Notes under the pieces: generated by a model
Told to the model about the DNA's origin: nothing
The model's input: only the letters and a program-made list of their open reading frames with translations
Databases searched by the model: none
Made by a program: the position numbers and the translations under genes
Part shown: one piece after another, positions 50,426 through 59,707 of the stretch
Position numbering within the stretch: the stretch's first letter is position 1
How the letters are laid out: each line of letters begins with the position of its first letter
Assembly: GCF_050176255.1 (NCBI RefSeq)
Contig: NZ_JBFXIE010000004.1
Length of the DNA stretch: 64,000 nucleotides
Strand: one strand, 5' to 3'
Source of the DNA: JBFXIE01 sp050176255
Lineage (GTDB): Bacteria > Pseudomonadota > Gammaproteobacteria > Burkholderiales > Burkholderiaceae_C

Positions 50426-51991
50426 ATGCCCTTCTTCGCCTTGACACGGGCACACCGTATTGGCTGTGACTGGCAACTGCTGCTCTGTCTGGTGACCCTG
50501 TACGCCGTGCGCCTGGCTCTGGTGCACGTCCTGGGGCAGGCGGGCGTCGGGCTGCACGTAGATGAAGCCCAGTACTGGCACTGGTCGCGCCAACTTGAAT
50601 GGGGCTACTACTCCAAGCCGCCGGGCATCGCCCTGCTCATCGCCCTGTCCACCGCCCTCCTGGGCGACGGACTTGTCGGCGTGAAGGCGCTGGCCATGGC
50701 CTGCTACCCCGCCACGGCCTGGGTGCTTGGCCAACTGGCCCGCGAGATGGCCGCGTCGGCGCTGCCGCAGCCCCACGCCCCGGCGTGGGCAGGCCGGCTG
50801 GCCGCGCTGCTGTTCATCACCACCCCCCTGGCCGGAATGCTGGGCCTGGCGGCCACGACCGATGCGCCGCTGCTGCTGGCCTGGGCGCTGGCCATGTGGG
50901 CGCTATGGCGCGCCTTGCACTCCATACACCAGGCTGACGCCCTGCGCGCATGGCTGCTGTTTGGCCTGGCACTGGGCGCCGGGGCTCTTTTCAAATACAC
51001 CATGGTGGTGCTGGCGGTATCGGTGCCTTTGCTGCTGTGGGTCCGGCGCGGCCGGGCCACCGCCACCCGCGACCTTCGCGGCGCAACCCTGGCCGCAGCC
51101 ATTTCGGCGCTGGTCGTGTCACCCAATCTCTGGTGGAACCATGCGCACGGCTGGCCAACGCTGCAGCACACTGCAGACATCACCCTGGGGGCACGCTCGG
51201 CGCCAGCCTGGGCCTCGCTGGCGGAATTCATCGGCGGCCAGTGGATGATGCTGGGCCCGCTGCTGGGACTGGTGCTGCTGTGGAGCGCCGCGCGCTGGTT
51301 GCGTGCCAGCACCGGCGTGCAGCCGCAGCAAGGCGAGGCCCTGCGCTTTGCCTGGTACTGCGCGCTGCCGCTGCTGTGCGTGGGCGCTGCGCAGGCCTGG
51401 CACGCACGCGCCCAGATCAACTGGACGGCGCCCGCCATGGCCGGCCTGGTGCTATGGCTTGCGCTGTGGCTGGCGATGCAGCGCGCCCAGGGCGCGCGCT
51501 GGCCGGTCAAAGCTGCCTGGGCCGCTGGCGTGACGGGGCTGATCCTGGCCACGGCTGTGGTGCTGGCACCGGACGCTGCGCGCGGTCTGGGCCATCCGCT
51601 GGGGCGCAACGCCGACGTCTGGAGCCGCATGCGGGGATGGGATGCGGCCTTTGAAGCGCTGCGCGCCGAGGCGGCGGCCCGGCCCGGCGCCACGGTCATC
51701 GGCGCCGACCGCACCGTCATCGCGCATGGCGCCTACGCCTGGCGCAACCTTGATCTGAACTGGACCGCCCTGCCCACGTCGCACCCGCCGCGCCACCACT
51801 ACGAAATGACGGCACATATGCCCGCCCCCGGCAGCGCGGCGCAGCGGCGCGGCATCCTGCTGCTGGGCCGGGAAGCACCGGCAGCGGAAGTCTGCGCCCG
51901 GTTCACGCGCTGCCAGGTGCTGGCGTCGGCGCGCATCGACATCGGCCCGGGGCAGACACGCGAACTGCAGTTGTGGGAGGCAACGCCATGA
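50426..51991 (+). CDS. GT39/ArnT-like membrane glycosyltransferase
   Basis: A polytopic protein of 521 residues from the ATG at 50426. GTG at 50402 and ATG at 50285 are also in frame, but none has a good ribosome binding site, and the first helix (WQLLLCLVTLYAVRLALV) begins 18 residues after this start. The catalytic loop GVGLHVDEAQYWHWSRQLEWGYYSKPP is the GT-C signature of ArnT/PMT relatives. About 11 further helices follow. It should use a polyprenyl-phosphate sugar to modify lipid A, a glycan or protein. It overlaps the PAP2 phosphatase gene, which suggests they process the same lipid carrier. Confidence 0.88.
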   Translation: MPFFALTRAHRIGCDWQLLLCLVTLYAVRLALVHVLGQAGVGLHVDEAQYWHWSRQLEWGYYSKPPGIALLIALSTALLGDGLVGVKALAMACYPATAWVLGQLAREMAASALPQPHAPAWAGRLAALLFITTPLAGMLGLAATTDAPLLLAWALAMWALWRALHSIHQADALRAWLLFGLALGAGALFKYTMVVLAVSVPLLLWVRRGRATATRDLRGATLAAAISALVVSPNLWWNHAHGWPTLQHTADITLGARSAPAWASLAEFIGGQWMMLGPLLGLVLLWSAARWLRASTGVQPQQGEALRFAWYCALPLLCVGAAQAWHARAQINWTAPAMAGLVLWLALWLAMQRAQGARWPVKAAWAAGVTGLILATAVVLAPDAARGLGHPLGRNADVWSRMRGWDAAFEALRAEAAARPGATVIGADRTVIAHGAYAWRNLDLNWTALPTSHPPRHHYEMTAHMPAPGSAAQRRGILLLGREAPAAEVCARFTRCQVLASARIDIGPGQTRELQLWEATP

Positions 51992-52767
51992 TGTCCATGC
52001 CTGCGAGACTGCGCGCCCGTAACGCCGAGTGGTCTCTCTGGGCCTTGGCCATGCTGGCGGCAGTGTGCACATTCAGCCTCTGGCCCGAGTTGGACTTGGT
52101 CATCAGCGCGCAGTTCTACACGCCAACCATTGACCCGCCTTTTGCGATGAAAAACTGGCTGGGGGTGGATGCACTCTACCGGGCCGTGCCCTGGCTCGGA
52201 CGACTAGTGCTCGCCACGAGCGCGCTGCTCGTCACGATTGCGTACTGGCGCCCGCAGTGGCTTACCCCGCGCTGGCGCCGTCGCGGCAAGGCGATGCTGC
52301 TGGTCGCGCTGCTGGGCGGGGTGCTGCTGGTCAACGTGGGGCTCAAGGAACACTGGGGCCGTCCGCGGCCCACCGCTACCACGCATTTCGGGGGCGCCAA
52401 GCCCTTTCAGCCGGCGCTGCAACCCTCGGCCCTGTGCCGCAGCAACTGCTCGTTCGTCAGCGGCCATGCCGCCACGGGCTTTTGCCTGCTTGCACTGGGT
52501 CTGACCGGCGCGCCTGCCCTGCGGCGGCGCTGGCTGCTGGCGGGCTGGGTTCTGGGCGGCACCTTCGGCATGGGCCGTATCGTCCAGGGGGGTCACTTTG
52601 CCAGTGACGTGATCTTCTGCGGGCTGTTCATCTGGGGCTGCGCCCTGGCGGTGCGCGAGGTCTGGCTGAGGCTGCGCGTGGCGCAGCGTGGCGCGACACG
52701 GCGCAGCACTGGGTGCCCCGGCATGGTCCACGGCGGGCTTTCATTGCGCCAGTCCGATTCGCACTGA
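51988..52767 (+). CDS. PAP2-family membrane phosphatase
   Basis: A 259-residue membrane phosphatase. GGGAGG lies seven bases before the ATG, which overlaps the previous stop (ATGA). The three-part PAP2 signature is present: KEHWGRPRP, then CSFVSGHAATG, then GRIVQGGHFASDV, with the catalytic His residues of motifs 2 and 3. Five or six helices surround these. It probably removes phosphate from undecaprenyl-PP or lipid A, on the periplasmic side. The partner GT39 enzyme makes a lipid-A-type role plausible. Confidence 0.9.
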   Translation: MMSMPARLRARNAEWSLWALAMLAAVCTFSLWPELDLVISAQFYTPTIDPPFAMKNWLGVDALYRAVPWLGRLVLATSALLVTIAYWRPQWLTPRWRRRGKAMLLVALLGGVLLVNVGLKEHWGRPRPTATTHFGGAKPFQPALQPSALCRSNCSFVSGHAATGFCLLALGLTGAPALRRRWLLAGWVLGGTFGMGRIVQGGHFASDVIFCGLFIWGCALAVREVWLRLRVAQRGATRRSTGCPGMVHGGLSLRQSDSH

Positions 52768-52858
52768 ATGCGGCCCTTCCCGCTCCTGAGCGACAATCAG
52801 CGGCTGCCCGCCGGCCGCGTGCGCCGCGCGGCGTGTTGACCCCGCCCTTCCAAATCCC

Positions 52859-54484
52859 GTGACCTTCCAGACCGAAACCCGGCGCCGCCGGACCTTTGCC
52901 ATCATCTCCCACCCCGACGCGGGCAAGACCACGCTGACCGAAAAGCTGCTGCTGTTCTCGGGCGCGATCCAGATCGCGGGTGCCGTCAAGGGCCGCAAAG
53001 CCAGCCGACACGCCACCAGCGACTGGATGGAGATCGAAAAGCAGCGCGGCATCTCGGTGGCCTCCAGCGTGATGCAGATGAGCTACCGCGACCACGTCAT
53101 CAACCTGCTGGACACGCCCGGCCACAAGGACTTCTCGGAAGACACCTACCGCGTGCTCACCGCCGTCGATTCGGCGCTGATGGTGATCGACGCGGCCAAC
53201 GGCGTGGAGGCGCAGACGCGCCGCCTGATCGAAGTGTGCCGACAGCGCGACACGCCCATCATCACCTTCGTCAACAAGATGGACCGCGAGGTGCGCGACC
53301 CGCTGGACATCCTGGACGAGGTGGAGCGCGAGCTGGGCATGCCCTGCTGCCCCATCACCTGGCCGGTGGGCCAGGGCAAGTCGTTCGGCGGCATCATCAA
53401 CCTGCGCACGCAGACCATGACGGTGTTCGCCCCCGGCAGCGAAAAGCGCCCGCAGGACTTCGAGGTGATTCCCCTGGCCGAAGCAGATCGCCTGCGCGCG
53501 CGCTTCGGGCAGGCGTTTGACGATGCGCTGGAGAGCATGGAGCTGGCGCAGGGTGCGTCGGCCGAATGGAGCCACGAGCAGTTTTTGGCCGGCAAGCTCA
53601 CGCCCGTGTTCTTCGGCTCGGGCGTGAACAACTTCGGCGTGATGGAAGTGCTGGACGCGGTGGTGGACATGTCGCCGCCGCCCGGCCCGCGCAAGAGCTC
53701 GCTCATCGTCAACAAGCAGCCCGTCGAAAAAACCGTGCTGCCCGAGGACGAGGGCTTCTCGGGCGTGGTCTTCAAGGTGCAGGCCAACATGGATGCCAAC
53801 CACCGCGACCGCATTGCCTTCGTGCGCGTGGCCAGCGGCAAATACACCCCGGGCATGAAGCTCAAGGTGCAGCGCACGGGCAAAGAGCTGCGCCCCACCA
53901 GCGTGGTCACCTTCATGAGCCAGCGCCGCGAGGCTGTCGAAGAAGCCTACGCGGGCGACATCATCGGCTTCACCACGCACGGTGGCGTGCAGCTGGGCGA
54001 CACCATCACCGACGGCGCCAACCTGCAGTTCACCGGCCTGCCCTTCTTCGCGCCCGAGATGTTCATGACCGTGGTGCTGCGCAACCCGCTGCGCACCAAG
54101 CAGCTGCAACAGGGCCTGATGCAGCTGGGCGAAGAAGGCGCCATCCAGGTCTTCAAGCCCGAGGCGGGCGGCAACATGCTGCTGGGCGCCGTGGGCCAGC
54201 TGCAGTTTGAAGTGGTGCAGCACCGCCTGAACACCGAGTACGACTGCGACGTGCGCCTGGAAGCCTGCCAGTACACCGGCGCGCGCTGGATCACCGCCGA
54301 CACGCCGGCCGAGCTGCGCGAGTTCGAGAACGCCTACCCCCTACGCATGGCGCGCGACGCGGCCGACACCCTGGCCTACCTGTGCACCAGCCCGTACGAC
54401 GTGCGGCTGGCGCAGGAGCGTTTTCCCAAGATCCACTTCCACCCGCTGCGCGAGCATGCGGGACTGGCGCTGCAAAGCAGCTGA
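52859..54484 (+). CDS. prfC: Peptide chain release factor 3
   Basis: A 541-residue translational GTPase starting at GTG 52859 and recycling RF1/RF2 from terminated ribosomes. The G1 region is SHPDAGKTTLTEKLLLFSGAIQ, followed by the RF3-typical HATSDWMEIEKQRGISVASSVMQ, the G3 region LLDTPGHKDFSEDTYR, and FVNKMDRE (G4). VLRNPLRTKQLQQGLMQLGEEG is in domain III. Length and motifs are standard. Confidence 0.97.
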   Translation: MTFQTETRRRRTFAIISHPDAGKTTLTEKLLLFSGAIQIAGAVKGRKASRHATSDWMEIEKQRGISVASSVMQMSYRDHVINLLDTPGHKDFSEDTYRVLTAVDSALMVIDAANGVEAQTRRLIEVCRQRDTPIITFVNKMDREVRDPLDILDEVERELGMPCCPITWPVGQGKSFGGIINLRTQTMTVFAPGSEKRPQDFEVIPLAEADRLRARFGQAFDDALESMELAQGASAEWSHEQFLAGKLTPVFFGSGVNNFGVMEVLDAVVDMSPPPGPRKSSLIVNKQPVEKTVLPEDEGFSGVVFKVQANMDANHRDRIAFVRVASGKYTPGMKLKVQRTGKELRPTSVVTFMSQRREAVEEAYAGDIIGFTTHGGVQLGDTITDGANLQFTGLPFFAPEMFMTVVLRNPLRTKQLQQGLMQLGEEGAIQVFKPEAGGNMLLGAVGQLQFEVVQHRLNTEYDCDVRLEACQYTGARWITADTPAELREFENAYPLRMARDAADTLAYLCTSPYDVRLAQERFPKIHFHPLREHAGLALQSS

Positions 54485-54494
54485 TGAGCCGCCG

Positions 54495-55349
54495 ATGACC
54501 ACCGCCGGCATGCAGCCCCTGGCCCTGTGGCCCGCCGCGGCGCGCGCGCGCATTGCCGGCGTGCTGACCGACATCGACGACACCCTGACCACCGAGGGCG
54601 CCATCACGCCCGACGCCCTCGATGCCCTGTCCGCACTGCGCGCCGCGGGCCTGCGCGTCATCGCCATCACCGGGCGGCCGGCGGGCTGGAGCGAGCCCTT
54701 TGCAGCCACCTGGCCGGTGGATGCCATCGTGGCCGAGACGGGTGCCGTGGCCCTGCTGCGCACAGCGCAAGATGCAAGTCAAAACGGCCTTGAGCCCAGC
54801 TCTGACAAGCGCTGGCAGCTATCAAAATGGTATTTGCAGGACGCCGCCACGCGCGCTGCCAACTTGGTGCGCATGCAGCAGGTGGCGCAGCAAATCCTGC
54901 GCGAGGTGCCCGGCGCCCTGCTGGCGCGCGACTCGGCCGGGCGCGAGACCGACATCGCCATCGACCACAGCGAGTTCACTCAGCTGCCGCCTGAAGGCAT
55001 TGCGCAAACGCTGCAGATCATGCGCAGCGCAGGCATGACGGCCACCGTCAGCAGCATTCATGTGAACGGCTGGTTTGGCGCGCACAACAAGCTGGTGGGC
55101 GCACGCTGGATCGTGCGCAAGCTGCTCGGCCGCGCGCTCGACGATGAGCTGGATCGCTGGGTGTTTGTGGGCGATTCGCTCAATGACCAAGTGATGTTCG
55201 AGCACTTTGAGCACAGCGTGGGCGTGGCCAATGTGGCGCGCTTTTTGCCGCAGTTGCAACATCTGCCGCGCTACGTGACACCGGGCGCGCGCGGCGCGGG
55301 GTTTGCACAGCTGGCCCGCGCCCTCGTGGATGCCCGCACATCGCGGTAA
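54495..55349 (+). CDS. HAD-superfamily phosphatase (Cof-like) with an in-frame dispersed repeat
   Basis: A 284-residue protein. The ATG at 54495 lies 10 bases after the prfC stop. HAD motif I is LTDIDDTLTTEGAI, motif II is VIAITGRPAGW, and motif III/IV is DRWVFVGDSLNDQVMF. Between motif II and the cap, residues ~95-112 (ASQNGLEPSSDKRWQLSKW) are encoded by a copy of the ~50-bp dispersed repeat at 54,780-54,829. The frame is kept and the gene looks intact. Such enzymes dephosphorylate sugar phosphates or nucleotides in the cytoplasm; the substrate is unknown. Confidence 0.9.
   Translation: MTTAGMQPLALWPAAARARIAGVLTDIDDTLTTEGAITPDALDALSALRAAGLRVIAITGRPAGWSEPFAATWPVDAIVAETGAVALLRTAQDASQNGLEPSSDKRWQLSKWYLQDAATRAANLVRMQQVAQQILREVPGALLARDSAGRETDIAIDHSEFTQLPPEGIAQTLQIMRSAGMTATVSSIHVNGWFGAHNKLVGARWIVRKLLGRALDDELDRWVFVGDSLNDQVMFEHFEHSVGVANVARFLPQLQHLPRYVTPGARGAGFAQLARALVDARTSR
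54780..54829 (+). repeat. Dispersed ~50-bp repeat, copy 3 (inside the HAD gene)
   Basis: AAAACGGCCTTGAGCCC, eight bases, then CAAGCGCTGGCAGCTATC and AAAATGG. It is the best match to the consensus and lies within an open reading frame, encoding about 17 extra residues without breaking the frame. Confidence 0.78.
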
Positions 55350-56087
55350 TCAGTGCTGCAGGATTTTGTTGAGAAAGTCCTTGGTGCGCGGCTGGCGGGC
55401 TTCGGGATTGCCGAAGAATTCTTCCTTGGGACAGTCCTCCAGCATCTTGCCGCCCACGTCCATGAAGATCACGCGGTGGCCCACTTTGCGGGCAAAGCCC
55501 ATTTCGTGGGTCACGCACATCATGGTCATGCCCTCGTTGGCCAGGCCAACCATCACGTCCAGCACCTCGCCCACCATCTCGGGGTCTAGCGCGCTGGTGG
55601 GTTCGTCAAACAGCATGACGATGGGATCCATGCTCAGGGCACGGGCAATGGCCACGCGCTGCTGCTGACCACCCGACAGCTGCCCGGGAAACTTGTCCTT
55701 GTGCGCCATCAGGCCCACGCGGTCGAGCATCTTCAGGCCGCGCTTTTTGGCGTCATCGGGGCTGCGGCCCAGCACCTTGATCTGCGCGATGGTGAGGTTG
55801 TCAGTCACCGACAGGTGCGGAAACAGCTCGAAGTGCTGAAACACCATGCCCACGCGGCTGCGCAGCCTGGGCAGGTTGGTCTTGAGGTCATGCACGGGCA
55901 CGCCATCCACATAAATCTCGCCCTTCTGAATGGGTTCCAGGGCGTTGATGGTCTTGATCAAAGTGGATTTGCCCGAGCCTGAGGGGCCGCAGACCACGAC
56001 CACCTCGCCTTTCTTGATCTGGGTGGAGCAGTCGTTGAGTACCTGAAAGCTGCCGTACCACTTGGAAACGTTCTTGAGTTCAATCAT
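55350..56087 (-). CDS. gltL: Glutamate/aspartate-type ABC transporter ATPase
   Basis: A 245-residue ABC ATPase and the last gene of the gltIJKL operon. Walker A is GPSGSGKST at residues 34-42, the signature LSGGQQQR, and Walker B IVMLFDEPTSALDPE. VVCVTHEMGFARKV-like MTMMCVTHEMGFARKVGHR is typical of polar amino-acid importers. It powers the two permeases encoded upstream. Confidence 0.93.
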   Translation of the reverse strand: MIELKNVSKWYGSFQVLNDCSTQIKKGEVVVVCGPSGSGKSTLIKTINALEPIQKGEIYVDGVPVHDLKTNLPRLRSRVGMVFQHFELFPHLSVTDNLTIAQIKVLGRSPDDAKKRGLKMLDRVGLMAHKDKFPGQLSGGQQQRVAIARALSMDPIVMLFDEPTSALDPEMVGEVLDVMVGLANEGMTMMCVTHEMGFARKVGHRVIFMDVGGKMLEDCPKEEFFGNPEARQPRTKDFLNKILQH

Positions 56088-56109
56088 GGCAATTCCTATA
56101 CGAGTCGCA

Positions 56110-56781
56110 TCAGCGGATGATGGCGATCTTCTTGTGCAAGCGCTTCACAGCCCAGGACAGCGCGTAGCAGATGATGAAATAGACCAGAGCCGCGGCCAGA
56201 TAGGCTTCGATGGGGCGGCCGAAGTTCTTGCCCGCGATTTCAAAGCCCTTGAGCATGTCGTAAGCGCCAATGGCATAAACCAGCGATGTGTCCTGAAACA
56301 GGATGATGGTCTGCGTCAGCAACACCGGCAGCATGTTGCGAAAGGCCTGCGGCAAGATCACCAGGCGCATGTTCTGGCCGTAGGTCATGCCCAGCGCCTG
56401 GCCCGCAAACACCTGGCCTCGCGGGATGGACTGGATGCCTGCGCGCACGATCTCGGAAAAATACGCCGCCTCGAAAGCGATGAAGGTGACCATGGCCGAC
56501 ACCTCTGCACCGATGGGGCGTCCGATGATCAGCGGCACCAGCAGGAAGAACCACAAGATCACCATCACCAGGGGAATGCTGCGCATGCCGTTGACGTAGA
56601 TGGTGGCAGGCACCACCAGCCATTTGCGGCCCGACAGACGCATCAGCGCCAGCACCGTGCCCAGCACGATGCCGCCCAAGGTGGCAATCGCCGTGAGCAT
56701 GAGGCTGAAATACAGCCCCTTGAGGACGAAGTTGGAAAACAGCTCCCAGGTGAAGAAGGACCAGTCGATATTCAAATTCAT
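56110..56781 (-). CDS. gltK: Amino-acid ABC transporter permease (GltK-like)
   Basis: A 223-residue His/Glu/Gln-type permease starting at 56781 (MNLNIDWSFFTWELFSNF), with the longer open frame discarded. Five or so helices; the ATPase-contact EAA loop is EIVRAGIQSIPRGQVFAGQALGMTYGQ. One base separates its ATG from the stop of the previous permease, and gltL follows 22 bases later. It forms the channel with GltJ. Confidence 0.92.
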   Translation of the reverse strand: MNLNIDWSFFTWELFSNFVLKGLYFSLMLTAIATLGGIVLGTVLALMRLSGRKWLVVPATIYVNGMRSIPLVMVILWFFLLVPLIIGRPIGAEVSAMVTFIAFEAAYFSEIVRAGIQSIPRGQVFAGQALGMTYGQNMRLVILPQAFRNMLPVLLTQTIILFQDTSLVYAIGAYDMLKGFEIAGKNFGRPIEAYLAAALVYFIICYALSWAVKRLHKKIAIIR

Positions 56782-56782
56782 G

Positions 56783-57535
56783 TCAGTGCCCCCCTCCGCC
56801 TGCGGCAATCAGGCCCGGCACGCGCATGCGTTTTTCGATGAAGGCCATGATGCGGTTGATGGCAAACGCCGAAATGACGTACAGCCCCGTGACGGCCAGA
56901 TAAACCTCGATGCCGCGCGATGTTTCTTCCTGCGCCTGCATGGCGAACATGGTCAGCTCGGTCACCGACACGGCAAAGGCCACCGACGAGTTCTTGAACA
57001 CGTTCATGGTCTCGCTGGTCAGCGGCGGGATGATGATGCGAAACGCCATGGGCAGCAGCACGTAGCGGTAGTACTGGAAAGTGGTGAACCCCAGCGCCAT
57101 GCCCGCGTAGCGCTGGCCGCGGGGCAACGCCTGAATGCCCGAGCGTACCTGTTCGGCAATGCGCGCCGACGTGAAAAAGCCCAGCGCAAACACCACCAGC
57201 ACGATGCTCGGCAGCGACTTCATGGCCGGGAAGATGGCCGGCACGACGTGGTACCACACGAAGATGTGTACCAGCAGCGGAATATTGCGAAACAGCTCGA
57301 CCCAGGCCGTGCACAGGCGCACCGTCCAGGGCCGCCCCTCCAGCGTGCGCAAGGTGCCAACCAGCGAGCCCACCACCAGCGCCACGATCAGCGACAGCAG
57401 CGAGACGGACACCGTCCAGCCCCAGGCCGACAGCATCCAGTCCAGGTAGGTGACGTCGCCGTTTTTGCCGAAACAGCTCTGGCCCACCTCCTGGGTAATG
57501 GTGTCCTGGCAGAACACCTGCCATTCCCAATTCAT
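56783..57535 (-). CDS. gltJ: Amino-acid ABC transporter permease (GltJ-like)
   Basis: A 250-residue permease. The ATG at 57535 has AAAGGG upstream. The N-terminal ~40 residues (WQVFCQDTITQEVGQSCFGKNG) form a periplasmic extension characteristic of GltJ. The EAA loop is EQVRSGIQALPRGQRYAGMALGFT. It lies downstream of the binding-protein gene and separated from it by a terminator hairpin. Confidence 0.93.
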   Translation of the reverse strand: MNWEWQVFCQDTITQEVGQSCFGKNGDVTYLDWMLSAWGWTVSVSLLSLIVALVVGSLVGTLRTLEGRPWTVRLCTAWVELFRNIPLLVHIFVWYHVVPAIFPAMKSLPSIVLVVFALGFFTSARIAEQVRSGIQALPRGQRYAGMALGFTTFQYYRYVLLPMAFRIIIPPLTSETMNVFKNSSVAFAVSVTELTMFAMQAQEETSRGIEVYLAVTGLYVISAFAINRIMAFIEKRMRVPGLIAAGGGGH

Positions 57536-57603
57536 AGGATCACCCTTTCGATTCTTGTGTCCACATAGCCGCCGCATTCAGGCAGGCGCATCGGCACACA
57601 TAA

Positions 57604-57640
57604 CAAAAAAGCCCCTTCCGGCCTCAAGGCAGAAGGGGCC
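57604..57640 (-). terminator. Intra-operon terminator between gltI and gltJ
   Basis: On the minus strand, GCCCCTTC and GAAGGGGC form an 8-bp stem with a 13-base loop, followed by TTTTTTG. It is a normal Rho-independent terminator 18 bases after the gltI stop, likely partial, so that binding protein is made in excess over the permease. Confidence 0.85.
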
Positions 57641-57656
57641 GTGCCAGGTTTGCAGC

Positions 57657-58556
57657 TTACTTGACCTCGTAGGCCTCCAAGGGCTTGTCGTTGGGGTGGG
57701 CCCAGGCTTCCTTGGTGGCTTCGGACAGCGGCAGGCCAATCTTCACGTTAGCCGGCGGAACAGGTTGCATGAACCACTTGTCATACAGCTTGGCCAGGCT
57801 GCCGTCGGCGATCTGGCGCTTGATGGAGTCGTCCACGGCCTTCTTGAAGGCGGGATCGTCCTTGCGCAGCATGCAGGCAATGGGCTCGACCGACAGCACT
57901 TCGCCCACGATCTTGAAGTCCGCGGGGTTTTTGGACTTGGAAATGTTGGCCGCCAGGATGGAGCCGTCCATGATGAAGGCGTCGGCACGGCCGGTCTCCA
58001 GCAGCAGGAAGCTGTCGGCGTGATCCTTGCCCATGACTTCCTTGAAGGTCAGGCCGTCGGCGCGCTTGTTCTTGCGCAGCGTCTGCACCGATGTGGTGCC
58101 CGTGGTCGTGACGATGGTCTTGCCATTCAGGTCCTTGATGCCGGTGATGCCCGACTTGGCGTTCACGGCAATACGCACTTCTTCCACGTAAGTGGTGACG
58201 GCGAAGGCCACGTCTTTTTGACGGGCCATGTTGTTGGTGGTGGAGCCGCACTCGATGTCCACCGTACCGTTCTGGATCAGCGGAATACGGTTCTGCGAGG
58301 TGATGGGCTGGTACTTGACTTCCATCTTGGACAGGCCCAGATCCTTGCGGATGTCGGCCAGAATGCGCTCACCCATCTCGGTGTGAAAGCCCACGTACTT
58401 GCCGTTGCCCAGCGTGTAGCCAAGGCCCGAAGACTCACGCACGCCCAGCGTGACGGCGCCAGAGGACTTGATCTTGGCAAGTGTGTCGCTGGCCTGCGCA
58501 AAGGCGCTGCCAGCGGCCAGAACGGCGAGGGTGGTGGCGAGCAAATGCTTTTTCAT
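57657..58556 (-). CDS. gltI: Glutamate/aspartate-type ABC transporter substrate-binding protein
   Basis: A 299-residue periplasmic protein. The ATG at 58556 has AAGGAG eight bases upstream and gives a clear signal peptide, MKKHLLATTLAVLAAGSAFA|QASD. SBP_bac_3 motifs follow: AVTLGVRESSGLGYTLG, IPLIQNGTVDIECGSTTNN and DAFIMDGSILAAN. It captures amino acid, probably glutamate or aspartate, for the transporter encoded downstream. An in-operon terminator separates it from the permeases. Confidence 0.92.
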   Translation of the reverse strand: MKKHLLATTLAVLAAGSAFAQASDTLAKIKSSGAVTLGVRESSGLGYTLGNGKYVGFHTEMGERILADIRKDLGLSKMEVKYQPITSQNRIPLIQNGTVDIECGSTTNNMARQKDVAFAVTTYVEEVRIAVNAKSGITGIKDLNGKTIVTTTGTTSVQTLRKNKRADGLTFKEVMGKDHADSFLLLETGRADAFIMDGSILAANISKSKNPADFKIVGEVLSVEPIACMLRKDDPAFKKAVDDSIKRQIADGSLAKLYDKWFMQPVPPANVKIGLPLSEATKEAWAHPNDKPLEAYEVK

Positions 58557-58702
58557 CTGAGATCTCCTTGCGGGTGAAAAGTAAGAACAAAACGAATGAA
58601 TAAATGGGGTCTGCAGCAGCACCGCTGCCGCATGCCCGACTCTTTCCAGGCGTGATCCGTCAGGGAATACGGAAGTAAGCGCTATTGTGCGTGCCAAGTG
58701 GC

Positions 58703-59590
58703 TCAGAAAGGAACGCGATCCGTAGGGTATTTCCAGAAGTCCCGCAGCAAATAGCTTTCTGGCAGATTCAAGGCGCGGTTGTTGGGCGGAATCGGACGCA
58801 TGAACCACTTGTCGTAAATCGCGTGGATTTCGCCGCTCAACACCAGTCGGCGCATCTCCTGGTCCACCAGCGCCTTGAACTCAGGGTCGTCCTTGGGCAG
58901 CATGATGGCCAGCGGCTCGGTCGTCACGAAGCGGCCCACCACCTTGAACGCCTGGGGGTCAGGTCGTTTGCTCGCCAGGGCATACAGCAGCACGTCATCC
59001 ATCAGAAAGGCGTCGGCCTGGCCCTTCTCCACCATGATCACCGCTGCCTCGTGATCGGGCGCCTCCAGAATCTGAATTTGCGTGTACCGCTCGCGACGGG
59101 CGCGTTCGGCGGCCTTGAGCGGCGTGGAGCCTTTGGTGGACACCAGCCTCTTGCCCTGCATGTCCTCCAGACCGGTCACGGCACTGGTGGCAGCCACCAG
59201 CAACCGCGCGCCGGTAATGAAGTGCGGCACAGTGAATGCCACATCCTTGCGCCGTTCGGCATTGTTGGTGGTGGAGCCGCACTCCAGATCGGCCTTGCCG
59301 CTCTTGATCGCTTCAAGACGGTCGGCCGAGGTGACCTGCAGCCACTTCACCGGCATGTCCTTGGCACCCGTCTTCTCGCGCACCAGATCGGCCAGGCGCA
59401 GGCATAGATCCACGGCATAGCCCACTGGCTTGCCGCCGTCAACATACGAAAACGGCACTGACGATTCGCGGTGCGCAATCACCAGCGCCCCGCCGCTGCG
59501 TACCCGCTCCAGCACGCCCGCTGCCTGCACACCTGTGGTGCAGCACAGCATCATCACGGCCAATACCTTCCACTGATGCATGAATCTCAT
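58703..59590 (-). CDS. Second amino-acid-type ABC substrate-binding protein (orphan)
   Basis: A 295-residue periplasmic protein paralogous to the GltI protein. AGGAGG precedes the ATG at 59590, and the signal peptide is MRFMHQWKVLAVMMLCCTTGVQA. LVIAHRESSVPFSYVDGGKPVGY, IKSGKADLECGSTTNNAERRKDVAF and DAFLMDDVLLYAL line up with the neighbouring protein. It has no permease of its own and may share GltJKL or serve as a sensor. The gene lies 146 bp upstream of gltI on the same strand. Confidence 0.9.
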   Translation of the reverse strand: MRFMHQWKVLAVMMLCCTTGVQAAGVLERVRSGGALVIAHRESSVPFSYVDGGKPVGYAVDLCLRLADLVREKTGAKDMPVKWLQVTSADRLEAIKSGKADLECGSTTNNAERRKDVAFTVPHFITGARLLVAATSAVTGLEDMQGKRLVSTKGSTPLKAAERARRERYTQIQILEAPDHEAAVIMVEKGQADAFLMDDVLLYALASKRPDPQAFKVVGRFVTTEPLAIMLPKDDPEFKALVDQEMRRLVLSGEIHAIYDKWFMRPIPPNNRALNLPESYLLRDFWKYPTDRVPF

Positions 59591-59707
59591 TGGATACCCC
59601 TCCTTCGTGTGATTTAGTGTGAGCAATCTTCGCGCCAGGCTGTGACAGTTTGGCACCTGGTACGGGTTTTGCAAAACACGGCAATTACAGAGCCGGTCGC
59701 ATTTGCG

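Noticed and set aside
58677..58702. Sigma-54-like element (TGGCACG then AATAGC on the minus strand) upstream of gltI
   Set aside because: Eleven bases, not ten, separate the GG and GC, and the -12 box reads TAGC instead of TTGC. The spacing is strict for RpoN.
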